From: Dryas octopetala
Lineage: Eukaryota > Streptophyta > Magnoliopsida > Rosales > Rosaceae
Reading direction: 5' to 3'
Length of the DNA stretch: 64,000 nucleotides
Assembly: GCA_963921425.1 (NCBI GenBank)
Contig: OY992833.1
Span: 8,721,738-8,785,737 of the forward strand
The notes under the pieces are model-generated. The model had not been told where the DNA came from. It ran no database searches and was given only the letters and a program-made list of their open reading frames with translations. The number at the start of each line of letters is the position of its first letter. The stretch's first letter is position 1. Shown here piece after piece: positions 35,601-44,973 of this stretch. The translations under genes were made by a program, and so were the position numbers.

Positions 35601-36720
35601 TGTACCGGAATTGGAGCAGAGGAATGTCATTGAGATGTGCCATTCTAAAGAATGTGGAGGCCATGGTGGAGGAACTAAGACCGCTTACAAGATTCTTCAA
35701 GCAGGTTTCTTTTGGCCCACTATCTTTCATGATTGTCATCAGTTTTATCTCACATGTGACAGGTGTCAGAAGATGGGAAATATTTCGGCTCGCGATCAGA
35801 TGCCGCTGAACTTCATGTTGGAAGTCGAAATCTTTGATGTTTGGGGTATAGATTTCATGGGACCATTTCCATCTTCTTTTGGATACGAGTACATTCTGGT
35901 GGGAGTTGATTATGTGTCTAAGTGGGTGGAAGCTGTCGCTTGTAGGACTAATGATGCTCGAGTGGTCTTGAATTTCCTTAAGACCAATATCTTTGCACGA
36001 TTTGGTACCCCAAGAGCAATCATTAGTGATGGGGGGTCGCATTTTTGCAACAAGCTGTTTGAGGCCGTGATGAAGAAATATGGAATAAGGCATAAAGTGG
36101 CTACTCCTTACCATCCTCAGACGAGTGGGCAAGTGGAAATTTCGAATCGTGAGATTAAGTTCATTTTGGAAAGAACGGTGCTCGCCAATAGGAAGGATTG
36201 GTCTACCAAGCTTAATGATGCATTGTGGGCTTATCGCACCGCTTACAAGACACCCATTGGAATGTCTCCGTTTCGACTGATCTATGGGAAAGCTTGTCAT
36301 TTACCAGTTGAACTTGAGCATAAGGCATATTGGGCGATTAAGAAGTTCAATTTCGATATTCATGCCGCTGGTGAGAAAAGGAAGTTGCAACTTAGTGAGC
36401 TGGAGGAAATACGACATTTCGCATATGAGAATGCTAAGTTGTACAAGGAAAGGACCAAGAGGTACCATGATAAGAAGCTACGCCCAAGAGAATTCTTTGT
36501 TGGAGGGAAGGTGTTATTATATGATACAAGATTACGTCTCTTCCCAGGCAAGTTGCGTTCAAGATGGACCGGACCTTATGAGGTGATTAGAGTGTTTCCC
36601 TATGGTACAGTTGAAATAAAGAATCCGAAGAATGGGAACATATTTAAGGTCAATGGTCATCGTGTGAAACCTTTCCTTGAACCTGATTTTGAGCTGAACC
36701 AAGAAAAAATTGATTTCTAG
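32619..36720 (+). CDS. Athila-like Pol polyprotein of element G, intact frame lacking the gag front
   Basis: One uninterrupted frame of 1365 codons (GTG 32623 to TAG 36720). Residues 1-180 are the C-terminal part of Gag and a charged linker. Protease: D-L-G-A-S near 202-206 and I-I-L-G-R-P-F near 277-283. Reverse transcriptase: about 470-710, with F-L-D-G at 585-588 and F-M-D-D at 649-652. RNase H: D798, E837/E839, D864. Integrase: H1007, H1014, C1045, C1048 zinc site; D1077, D1136, E1172 catalytic triad; GPY module at 1317-1319; no chromodomain. It would process the polyprotein, copy the RNA in the particle and integrate the cDNA. The 5' end is cut at 32618/32619, so there is no genuine start codon (first in-frame ATG is at about codon 121) and no promoter or primer site. 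Athila lineage call is from the pol type and tRNA-Asp primer usage of its relatives. Confidence 0.93.
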
Positions 36721-37582
36721 TACAAGACTAGGTCTGGCTGAAGACGTGAAACTTAGCGCTTCTTGGGAGGCAACCCAGGGGATGGATGACGACGAGGAGG
36801 TGATTTTGTACATATGCGTGGGCAAGCCATTTTCACATCAGCCAAGGTACGTTTTCACCCTCTCTTTGCTCCGTTCATTAGTTTTGTTTTATTTGATGTT
36901 TTTCCCTTCCTCTTTTCATTACATTGTGCATTACATTTGTCATTCATTTAAACATTGAGGACAATGTTTCTTTTAAGTTTGGGGGTGGGGAATGCAACGC
37001 ATTTTTCGTTTTTAGTGTGTACAAAAAAAAAAAAAAAAGTTTTGTTTTGTTTTCAATTAGGGTGACAAGCCCATATCAAAATGCAATCATCTAAGTGTCA
37101 TTACATCTTGGTAAGGTCATTGATCCTTAGAACTTTATTGCAACATTGTTTTTAAAACAAAGTTTTTGAGTCTTTTAGTTTTAGAGTCCCCAACAAGTCG
37201 ATGAATTGTTTATAGCCATTGAAAAGCATGTTTAGCATTCATTATATAGGTTATGTGTTCTTGTTTTTCTAATGTTGTTTCATAACCTATTTCATGATTC
37301 TTTGTAATTAAGCCTTGTTTTCATAAGCTTAAAGTTGTGATTTGCATGACTAGAGATACATATACATGATAGAGGAGACTTATATGACCTAAGTGAGCTA
37401 TTGAGCCTTGTACTTCAATTCTTGAGTGTGTTTATACTTACTCCAATCCTTTCTTGTCATTTAAGTCGTTGGTTGATCTCATTATCATTCTTCTGTTCAA
37501 ATGCTTGAAATTCACCTGATTTGAATCATTGAACTAGAACTTATCTCTTACTCTATGCAAAACATGTCTATAACTACATGGA
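36721..37582 (+). mobile_element. 3' region of element G, first part
   Basis: Non-coding. It has the post-gene hairpin motif (36736-36777), a palindrome ACATTG..CAATGT (36952-36967), a polypurine-like tract (36973-36990) and a poly-A run near 37023-37038. It is homologous to the internal regions of A and C. No env-like frame is visible. It is interrupted at 37582 by solo LTR T and resumes at 41875. Confidence 0.8.
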
Positions 37583-37610
37583 TGTAACAACCCGACCCAA
37601 ATTTTCACTA

Positions 37611-37615
37611 GAAAT
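37611..37615. repeat. Target-site duplication of solo LTR S, left (GAAAT)
   Basis: GAAAT also at 39265-39269. Confidence 0.9.
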
Positions 37616-39264
37616 TGTTCGTTTTAAATTTAAATACTCGCAGTGCACGAATCTATATATAATATAGATGGCAAGCAAGGTCGATCCCACGAGGACTATT
37701 GTTGATCTTTAAATGATAATCCAAATGCTAAAAAGAAACAAGAAAATAAGACACAAGTGGCTGCCCAAGTTGTCACGCCTAGGGCAGCTACTTACTGAAA
37801 TGAAACACACACACGCACACACAAATTGGAGGGGGTTTGTATGACTTGAGAACAGCAAATTAAACCTACTTAAAGACTAAGATGCGCAACTAGCAAAGAG
37901 TATGAAAACAGCAAATTATCTTGTGAAAATAGATGGATGATGATACTAGGACTCTAGAACTTTACCACTAGACCTCATATTCAATGTCATGGTGCAATTT
38001 CTGAAACCTTTAATTCCTATTGATGAATGCATTCGCATATTCACCTATGGCATAGCATGAAATGCATGATTCCCCAAATGTACAAACTAGTGCATGGCGT
38101 CTACCCTAGTTCTTGTACTCTATATGTGACCTATGCATGGCATCTACATAGGAACACACAAACAGAATTCATTAAGCTTATATGAGAAAATAAATGCAAT
38201 TAAACCCCTAGTGCATGGCGTCTACCCTAGGTGATTTAAAATTGATTTCACACAATTAGAATTCAGCCAATTACTAAATCCTAAGTTGTTTATCACTTGT
38301 ATTAGGGGTGATTGGTTGTCCTCACCCTAAATTGATTAAATTCTAGATGCAATAACCCTAGGTGATCAATCAAGGATTAAAAACACATAGAGAACAATGA
38401 TAACAGTGAAATCAAAATCATCAATCCATGGAATTAAACAAACAGCAACTACATCACCAATCCATTGAATATTCGGCCTAGGGCTGAATCCTAGGCCCTA
38501 GAAAACGTGATTAGTTCATGCTAGAGAACAAGAACAGCCACGAAATCATGTTTTTCATCTAACAATTACAAGAAAAGAAAAGAAGAAGAGAAAACACCCC
38601 AAAGGAGAGCTCACGCCTCCAGCAGCCTCTCTCCCTCTATTTTCTGATTTTTCCAAGTGTCTGAACCCCTAAAATGATAGAAAGAGATGTATATATAAGG
38701 GTGTGCAGCAGCTAGGGTTTTGGGAAGGAAGGATGTGCGGCCAGCTAGGGTTTCCAAGCTAGGAAGATGCGGCATGGGCTTGGCTTCGTGGGCTTAAGTG
38801 ACTTGCGCAAGGCCCTAGGGTTTCCCTCTCTTGCGCATGGTGTAGCTGACCCCTATGGGCTTGCATGTAGCTGATTTCCTCCCCTAATGGGCCTCCAATA
38901 AATCAGGAATTAAAATGAAATAAATCAAGTTATATCAAATCTGATTTTTAAGAGCCCAATTAGGAATGGAGAGCCTTGCAAGGTGCGGCCAGCCCTTTTC
39001 TTCTAGCAACCACGCCACTTCCTATGTGGTTTGGGTTGGGCTTTCATTTCTTCATGCTCTTGGACCCTCTCTTGATCTTGGGCTTCCATTTAAACAGCAA
39101 ATATTCTTTTAAGCTCAAAATGGGCTGATTTGCATCCATTTAATTCCTATGGGCTTTCCACCTACAAAAGAGAAAAACACAAATAAATAACATAAAATAT
39201 AGGGACTAAGTACTAAATACATGAAGATAGAGGGCCTAAAATGCAAACATTTAAGGACCTAACA
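37616..39264 (-). mobile_element. Nested solo LTR S, compact Athila-like family
   Basis: 1649 bp from TGTTCGTTTT to ACCTAACA, flanked by a perfect 5-bp duplication GAAAT (37611-37615 and 39265-39269). Near its left end it has a diverged form of the module found in all Athila-like LTRs here (GTGCACGAATC, then GGTCGATCCCACGAGG), placing its sense on the minus strand. A TATA-like box lies at about 38690-38698. It is the innermost level of the nest. Confidence 0.9.
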
Positions 39265-39269
39265 GAAAT
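39265..39269. repeat. Target-site duplication of solo LTR S, right (GAAAT)
   Basis: Matches 37611-37615. Confidence 0.9.
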
Positions 39270-41020
39270 TTAAATTTTTATTTAACTATGTTTTAAGAGA
39301 TTTTTTTTAAAGGATGTGGAATTGAATTTTAAAGATTTTGATATTTATTTGGAAAATAAAAAGGGTTTTGATTTAAAGTTTTGATTTATTTATTTTTGTT
39401 TTAATTTAAGCTTGACCAAAAGTTGACTTTTAAAAAGAATGGGAATTCTATTTTGACTTCGGGTCCGTTAGATAGGTTTCGAACCCACGATTTCATAGAC
39501 ACGCGGCACGCGCCAATCCGAGTTACGGTTTGAAAGTTATGGGTGTTTGAAGTGAGGGGCACTTTCGTAAAATGGACAAATTGGATTTAACAATCAGATT
39601 TTTCTAGAAGTTTCTCTCTCTAGAACATTCTCTCCCTTTATTTATTCTCTCTCCGCACATTCTCTCGGGGGGGCGCCTTCCTCCCCTGCGCGCACCAACC
39701 AGTCACCACCACTGGCCTTCGCCGGCCATTTCCTCCGACCCGGACCTCCGGCGAGCATCTCCCCCCGTCGCCGACCACCTTCCCAGGCCTCTCTCTCTCT
39801 CTCTCTCTTTCTCCCGCAGACTCCCTCTCTTTCCTCTCGTCTGCGCGTGCAGCCTCACCACTGGAGGCAGTGGTCTGACCACTTTTCCGGCGGCGTAAGG
39901 CCACCAGCGTGACCCCCAGGAGCCGGCCTCCTCTCCTCGGCTTTCCCTTCGCCGGCCGGTGTCCCCTGTGTGCAGAAACAACTCAGAAAAACCAAGCCAG
40001 CCGCCGATTTCATTTCTCGATTCCGGCCACCTTCGAGCTCCAATCAAGAAATTGGTTAGTGGGTTTTCTTCTTTTCTTCATGGGCATCCAAATCCATATG
40101 GTTTTGATTGTCAATTTTGAGGATTTTTGTGAATTGAAATTTGGGGTTTTTAGCCAGTTCGGGATTCCATGATTTTTTCTGATTAGAGGGTAGTTTTTGG
40201 TTAATTGTTGGACAATTTCTATTCCTATGGACCACTAGGGGCAGATTATAATCGGTAATTTAATTAATTTTCGAGAATTTTTGATTTTTGGGTTTTGAAC
40301 TACCACTTTAGGCAATGACGGTGGTGGTTCCGACCACCCAGCCATCACCTTGTTTAGTTAATATAAATTTTGGGCCTGTTGGAGTGGATTTTGTTGTTGG
40401 TTAGATGGAAATCGCTTAGAGTTGACGAAACCTCAATTTGGACCGAGTTTTGGGAACTTTACGATACCGAATGACTTTCGAACGAACCCCGACTGAGTTA
40501 TAGCGTGTATAAGGTTTGAATGAGTGATTAGAGTGGATTAAAAGGTTTGGGTGTTGTTGGAGTTAGAGCCGGGAAGGAGCTAGGAGGCTTCCAAGTGATT
40601 GGGCCTTAAGTGGAATTTTAAAACTAACCATGAGAAAATAAAAATAAAAATAAATAGAATTAAGCGGAACGTTTAGGTTCACACACGCATCTTATATTTT
40701 CATTGAGCCGAGCCTAATTTCATAGTTATTTGCGTATATTTTAGGCAATATCAACGAGGCTCAAAACAATTCGACGGAGGATCGGCGTTGATTTCGCACT
40801 GTGAGTGGACCTCTTGCTTTTGTAAATGATTTATAAATTTCATGGTTATTATTCTATTTGTTATCCTGAGTTTATTTATTGCATGGTGGGTTGGACTTGG
40901 TTTTCAAAAGGAATTTAATAAATTTCATAATTTAAATCTGAAATTCAAGAGGCATGTATACTGATAAATAAATTTAGTGTATGAACTAGTTTGGATAATG
41001 CTGTGATTGAGGTTGTGCGA

Positions 41021-41270
41021 GAATACCGGCCTGCCCGTGCATTGATTCGCTCTGTACGGGAAGTGGCGAGCCTAGATTCCTGCCTGCTCGTGTATGGATT
41101 CGCTCTGCACGAGAAGTGGCGAGCATTCCTGCCTGCTCGTGTATGGATTCGCTCTGCACGAGAAGTGGCGAGCATTCCTGCCTGCTCGTGCATCGATTCG
41201 CTCTGCACGAGAAGTGGCGAGCATCCCGGCCTGCCCGTGCATTGATTCGCTCTGCACGGGAAGTGGCGAG
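41021..41270. repeat. 49-bp minisatellite with a conserved hairpin in each unit
   Basis: Five tandem units: 41021-41070, 41071-41123, 41124-41172, 41173-41221, 41222-41270, each ending AAGTGGCGAG. Each unit can form a 7-bp stem around a 13-base loop. Units 1 and 5 use CCCGTGC with G(C/T)ACGGG; units 2-4 use CTCGTG(T/C) with GCACGAG. Both arms change together, so pairing is kept in all five. Confidence 0.9.
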
Positions 41271-41874
41271 CATACTTATATAATGTGGCGAGTTTAATTA
41301 CCCAAGAATATGACTAGAAGCTTTTTGGATACTTATATAATGTGACGTTTTATTTCGTAGCCTAGAGATGGATAGTTTACATGAATGACAAATGGAGGAT
41401 TTGAGTTAAATATGTTTATAAAGGGTTTTTCTGAAAAGATATTTAATCTTTGATTTCACTTCCATTTAACCGTCCACTCACTGAGCCTATCTCATCGTTT
41501 TCTTGTTTTGTCTTAAATTTCCCAGGTACGAGCGGTCGAGCCAAGAAGTACGTCGAGGCACTCTGAAAGCGTGTGAAGACCTTGTAGGCTTTTAGAGTTT
41601 CCTTTTAATGCTATTTGTATAAAGATAAAATCTAGAATGGCTCTGATAACCTATGAAAATTAGTTGTATTTATCTTTGGACGGGTCTGAGACCCTTATAT
41701 GCTTGTGGTAGAGGTGGCTGAAAGACTTAGAAGTGCTTTTGACAGGTTTTGAAATTTTGGGTTAGTTCATTTTCAGGGGAGGTTCTGCCGAATTTTCGGT
41801 AGGATTTTCCTTGATTTTGGATTCCCGCAGGACCTCTCCGGGTTTCAGGGTGAAATCTGGGGGCGGTCCTGTCA

Positions 41875-42204
41875 TGGATCTTAGGAGATGATTTTAGGCC
41901 TTGATTGTGTTACCTAGAGCCAAAAACCAACCTTTTGTGTTTTATCCCTAGTTACCCCTTTTGAGCCTTATAACCTTTTCTTTGTTAACCACAGTATATA
42001 CCTAACCCTAAGTGTGGGGGAGTTACACCCCTACCCTGTTTACCTTTTATCTATGGTTTTGCATTGATTTTATGGCTTTGAGGTTGAAAATAAATGTTGA
42101 AGTATAGCTTGAAAGCAAAAAGAAAGAGAAATGTGTTGAAATGTATGCCGTACCCAAGAGAAATTGGAAAAGAAGAGTTTTCGAAACCGTCTCTTGGTTG
42201 TGCG
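41875..42204 (+). mobile_element. 3' region of element G, second part
   Basis: Continues the non-coding 3' region after solo LTR T. It has a polypurine-like tract at 42009-42021 and the CGTACCC...CGAAACCGTC stretch typical of these 3' regions. It ends abruptly at about 42204, where LTR sequence of F begins; G's own final polypurine tract and 3' LTR are missing. Confidence 0.75.
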
Positions 42205-42651
42205 GCTTAGCTTGAACTAGGGAACATGTAGGTTAACTAGCTAAGGAAGGCCCAAGAAGCTCTTAGTTTATGCATTAGGAGAACAATGGCGAGAAAGTAA
42301 CTAGCCAAACCTTTTTAGCTGTCAAACTTTAATATGTTGTGTTCAAATTAACTGTCATTAGCCTTGGATGGTTATTGTATGCTTATCTGATTTGAAACTG
42401 AAAATTAACATTGCAAGATAGAATAAAGTGTGTGTGCGTGTGGTGATGTGTGTGTGTGTTTCCATCTTTCAAAACCCCCCCCCCCCCCCATTTAGTTATT
42501 CTAGTGATTATTTGCACTGATTTGTTGTATATTAACCATTCCCTGTGGGATCGACCTCGTGCTTGTACGCTTTGCTACTGATGCGATTCGTGCACTTGCG
42601 AGTAAACTTAGAATGAGATAATTGTTTATTTTGTTCTAAGAAAACACATCA
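42205..42651 (+). repeat. Truncated 5' LTR of element F (family B)
   Basis: The last 447 bp or so of a family B LTR, starting within the CCTTAGC/GCTAAGG block and including a poly-C run (42476-42490) and the GTGGGATCGACCTCGT module (42546-42561). It ends CACATCA, three bases shorter than the usual CATCAACA. The upstream region and promoter are missing, so F cannot be transcribed from its own 5' LTR. Confidence 0.85.
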
Positions 42652-42657
42652 AGTTTT

Positions 42658-42675
42658 TGGCGCCGCTGCCGGGGA
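42658..42675 (+). promoter_or_regulatory. Primer-binding site, tRNA-Asp type with one mismatch (element F)
   Basis: TGGCGCCGCTGCCGGGGA: one C for T change from the other copies. Confidence 0.85.
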
Positions 42676-42834
42676 ATGGTGTCTAATATTAATGAATTGG
42701 TGTAATTAGTCATTAGAATTAGGTTATATTAGTTAGATTTCAGTTTTTGCTAATTTTTAGTTTTTAATAAATGCCATGCCTTTATTTGCATTCTTTCTAC
42801 TGATTGTGTGTTTTCTCTTGATTAGGTGTGTTTT
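42676..42834 (+). other. Leader of element F
   Basis: 159 bp of T-rich untranslated sequence between primer site and gag, homologous to 49863-50022 in E. Nothing coding is seen. Confidence 0.75.
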
Positions 42835-44973
42835 ATGAACCCTGAACTTGTTGCTAGGTTGGAGAGGCTCAAGGACGAAGCTTTAGGTGCATCACAAGTC
42901 AGCCCGCAACCTAGTGCATCAGATTCGAGTAGTGAAGAGACTGAGAGTGTCGACATGGCTGAAGCAAATGAGATGGTGCCGCAGCCCCTGAGCCATTTTT
43001 CAGCACCTTCGCTGCCCACTCAACCATCGTGCATTCGGTATGCAACCATAGCCACTGATTTCGAAATCAAGAGTGGTCAGATTCACTTGTTGCCGAGCTA
43101 CCATGGGCTGAATGGGGAGGATCCGATCCACTTTTTGAAGGAGTTTTCCGGGGTTTGTGAAGCCGCACAATTGAGGGGCCTGAACGCCGATCAGTACCGT
43201 TTGAGGATGTTCCCTTTTGCGCTTAAGGACAAGGCAAAAAGGTGGTTGTATTCGCTGCCCAATGGTTCCATTTCGACATGGGATGATCTTTCGAGCAAGT
43301 TTTTGAACAAGTTCAATTCCATTTCCAAGACTAATTCGATTCGGAAGGAGATCCTTGGATTTGTGCAGAAGGCGGACGAGCCATTCCATGAGACTTGGGA
43401 CAGATTCAATGAGTTACTTACTAGCTGCCCACACCATAACCTATCTCCTTGGTATGTGATTTGTTGTTTTTATCAGGGATTGTTGGAGAGAGACCAAGCC
43501 AAGGTGGATTCGGCATGTGGTGGTGCATTCATGTCAAAAACAGAGGATGAGGATACAGAATTGTTTGAGTCGCTTTCTTTGAGTTCTCAACAATGGGATT
43601 CCAATCGTGCAAGAGGAGGATCAAAGAGAGGGTTGTATGAGGTAGCTGATGTGCCAAACACCATGGAGGGACAGATTATGGAAATCAAGACTATGGTGCA
43701 GAAGTTATCTTTGGCTCAAGAGAAGATGATGAGTGCGCAAGGACAAGGGGGTGACGTGGAACAAGTAAATCAGGTTGGGAGTTATCCTAGGGTGCCGTAT
43801 GACCCATATTCCAACACTTACAACCCTGGATGGAAGAACAACTCGAATTTCAGGTGGAGCAACAATAATGGACAGCAAGCTAGTGGGAGCACCAACAAGC
43901 CGTATGTGCACCCTAATGCCGAGAAGTCTAGTTTGGAGGACAAGATTGCTCAGATTGCTCAAAGCACCACTTCCCTTGCCCAAAGCACCAATGCCTTCAT
44001 GAACCGTACCGAGCAGCAGATGCAAGCCAATTCGAAGGCTATTGCACACTTGGAGAGTCAAATGGGTCAGATTGCCACTACTTTGGGTCAGAGAGAGAAG
44101 GGGAAGTTGCCAAGTCAGCCCATCGTCAACCCGAAGAATGAGGAGCATGTAAATGCTATTTTGAGGACTACTCCAAGAAAAAGAGTTAGAGTGGTCAAGA
44201 CTAAGGAGGTGAAGGAGGTGATTGAGATCATGGATAGTGAGGAAGAGGAGGATCCGGAAATGATAGAGGAGAAAGCTGATACACGTGTGATTCCCCTCAT
44301 TCCGGACATTGACATCACCAAATTTCCAGCAACCATGAGGGAGTTGAAATCTATTGAGAAGAAGGTTGAGGAGCAAGGGCATAGTCACAACGTTCCTAGG
44401 GAGATTTGTGGTTATCTCTTTGCATCGTTTCCAAGCAAGAAGAAGGATCCGGGCTCGTTGGTCATACCATGCAGCATAGGGGAGCATAAGATTACCAATG
44501 CCTTAGTTGACAATGGCTCAGCTATCAATGTTATGCCGCTGGTGGTGTTCGAGAAGCTTGGATTTAAGGAGGCTGATTTGCAACCATTTGATGTGGACAT
44601 TCGCTTCGCCAACTCTTCAGCCCAAAAAGCTTGTGGTATGCTTGTGGATGTTTTGGTTAAATGTCGTAAATTACTAATCCCCTCTGATTTCATAGTGCTA
44701 GATGTGCCGACAATTCCGGGCGACGTCTCTATTATTCTTGGGACACCATTTTTGTGCACCTCTAACATGGAGTACAAAGCATTGGAGAGTGCCATGACGA
44801 TTCGGTACTACACCAAGCAAGAGCTGTATGTGCTCACTTTCGAGATGCCAGAAAACGAGGAGATCACTTTTTATGGTGAGGAGAAGTCAGAGATGGAGAG
44901 CTTCTTCAGTTCGTTCTTAGGGAATGCCGAGAGTAGCAATGGCAAAAAGAGGAAGAGGAAAGGACGCAAGTAA
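42835..44973 (+). CDS. Gag-protease protein of gag-only element F
   Basis: 712 codons, ATG 42835 to TAA 44973. The open frame extends three codons upstream but without an ATG. Residues about 1-55: Ser/Glu/Pro-rich. About 70-250: retrotransposon Gag core (F-A-L-K-D-K-A-K-R-W-L, W-D-D-L, then L-T-S-C-P-H-H). About 285-310: likely coiled coil. About 320-480: Asn/Gln-rich linker with no CCHC zinc knuckle seen. About 540-650: retropepsin-like domain with D-N-G-S instead of the D-L-G-A of G, and I-I-L-G-T-P-F where E and H1 have R in place of T. The last residues are a basic KKRKRKGRK patch. The protein would form virus-like particles and perhaps cleave itself. There is no pol after the stop. The 5' LTR is truncated, so expression from this copy is doubtful. 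Confidence 0.88.
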   Translation: MNPELVARLERLKDEALGASQVSPQPSASDSSSEETESVDMAEANEMVPQPLSHFSAPSLPTQPSCIRYATIATDFEIKSGQIHLLPSYHGLNGEDPIHFLKEFSGVCEAAQLRGLNADQYRLRMFPFALKDKAKRWLYSLPNGSISTWDDLSSKFLNKFNSISKTNSIRKEILGFVQKADEPFHETWDRFNELLTSCPHHNLSPWYVICCFYQGLLERDQAKVDSACGGAFMSKTEDEDTELFESLSLSSQQWDSNRARGGSKRGLYEVADVPNTMEGQIMEIKTMVQKLSLAQEKMMSAQGQGGDVEQVNQVGSYPRVPYDPYSNTYNPGWKNNSNFRWSNNNGQQASGSTNKPYVHPNAEKSSLEDKIAQIAQSTTSLAQSTNAFMNRTEQQMQANSKAIAHLESQMGQIATTLGQREKGKLPSQPIVNPKNEEHVNAILRTTPRKRVRVVKTKEVKEVIEIMDSEEEEDPEMIEEKADTRVIPLIPDIDITKFPATMRELKSIEKKVEEQGHSHNVPREICGYLFASFPSKKKDPGSLVIPCSIGEHKITNALVDNGSAINVMPLVVFEKLGFKEADLQPFDVDIRFANSSAQKACGMLVDVLVKCRKLLIPSDFIVLDVPTIPGDVSIILGTPFLCTSNMEYKALESAMTIRYYTKQELYVLTFEMPENEEITFYGEEKSEMESFFSSFLGNAESSNGKKRKRKGRK

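Larger units (their letters stand above)
37583..41874 (+). mobile_element. Solo LTR T of an unrelated family, itself carrying a nested LTR
   Basis: Begins TGTAACAACCCGACCC and ends GGTCCTGTCA. Its removal rejoins a sequence matching the uninterrupted element A internal region (near 2528-2560 in reverse complement). Flanks share TGGA (37579-37582 and 41875-41878), or ATGGA if the final A is shared. Without the nested insertion the LTR is about 2.64 kb. It has a GC-rich pyrimidine tract (39605-39960) and a 49-bp minisatellite (41021-41270). The TGTAACAACCC start suggests a Ty3/gypsy LTR, but the family is not certain and there is no internal region to test it. Plus orientation is inferred. Confidence 0.75.

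Noticed and set aside
36721-37582. Env-like third gene after pol, known in some Athila elements
   Set aside because: No open frame of useful length, signal peptide or membrane segment is seen between the pol stop and the polypurine-like tract.
39605-40060. GC-rich open frames on both strands as a possible host gene exon
   Set aside because: They lie inside solo LTR T, overlap on both strands, are rich in simple CT/GA repeats and show no domain.
43705-44487. A 260-codon minus-strand open frame opposite the F gag
   Set aside because: It is a shadow of the gag coding frame; equivalent shadows occur opposite the E gag (31383-32057).
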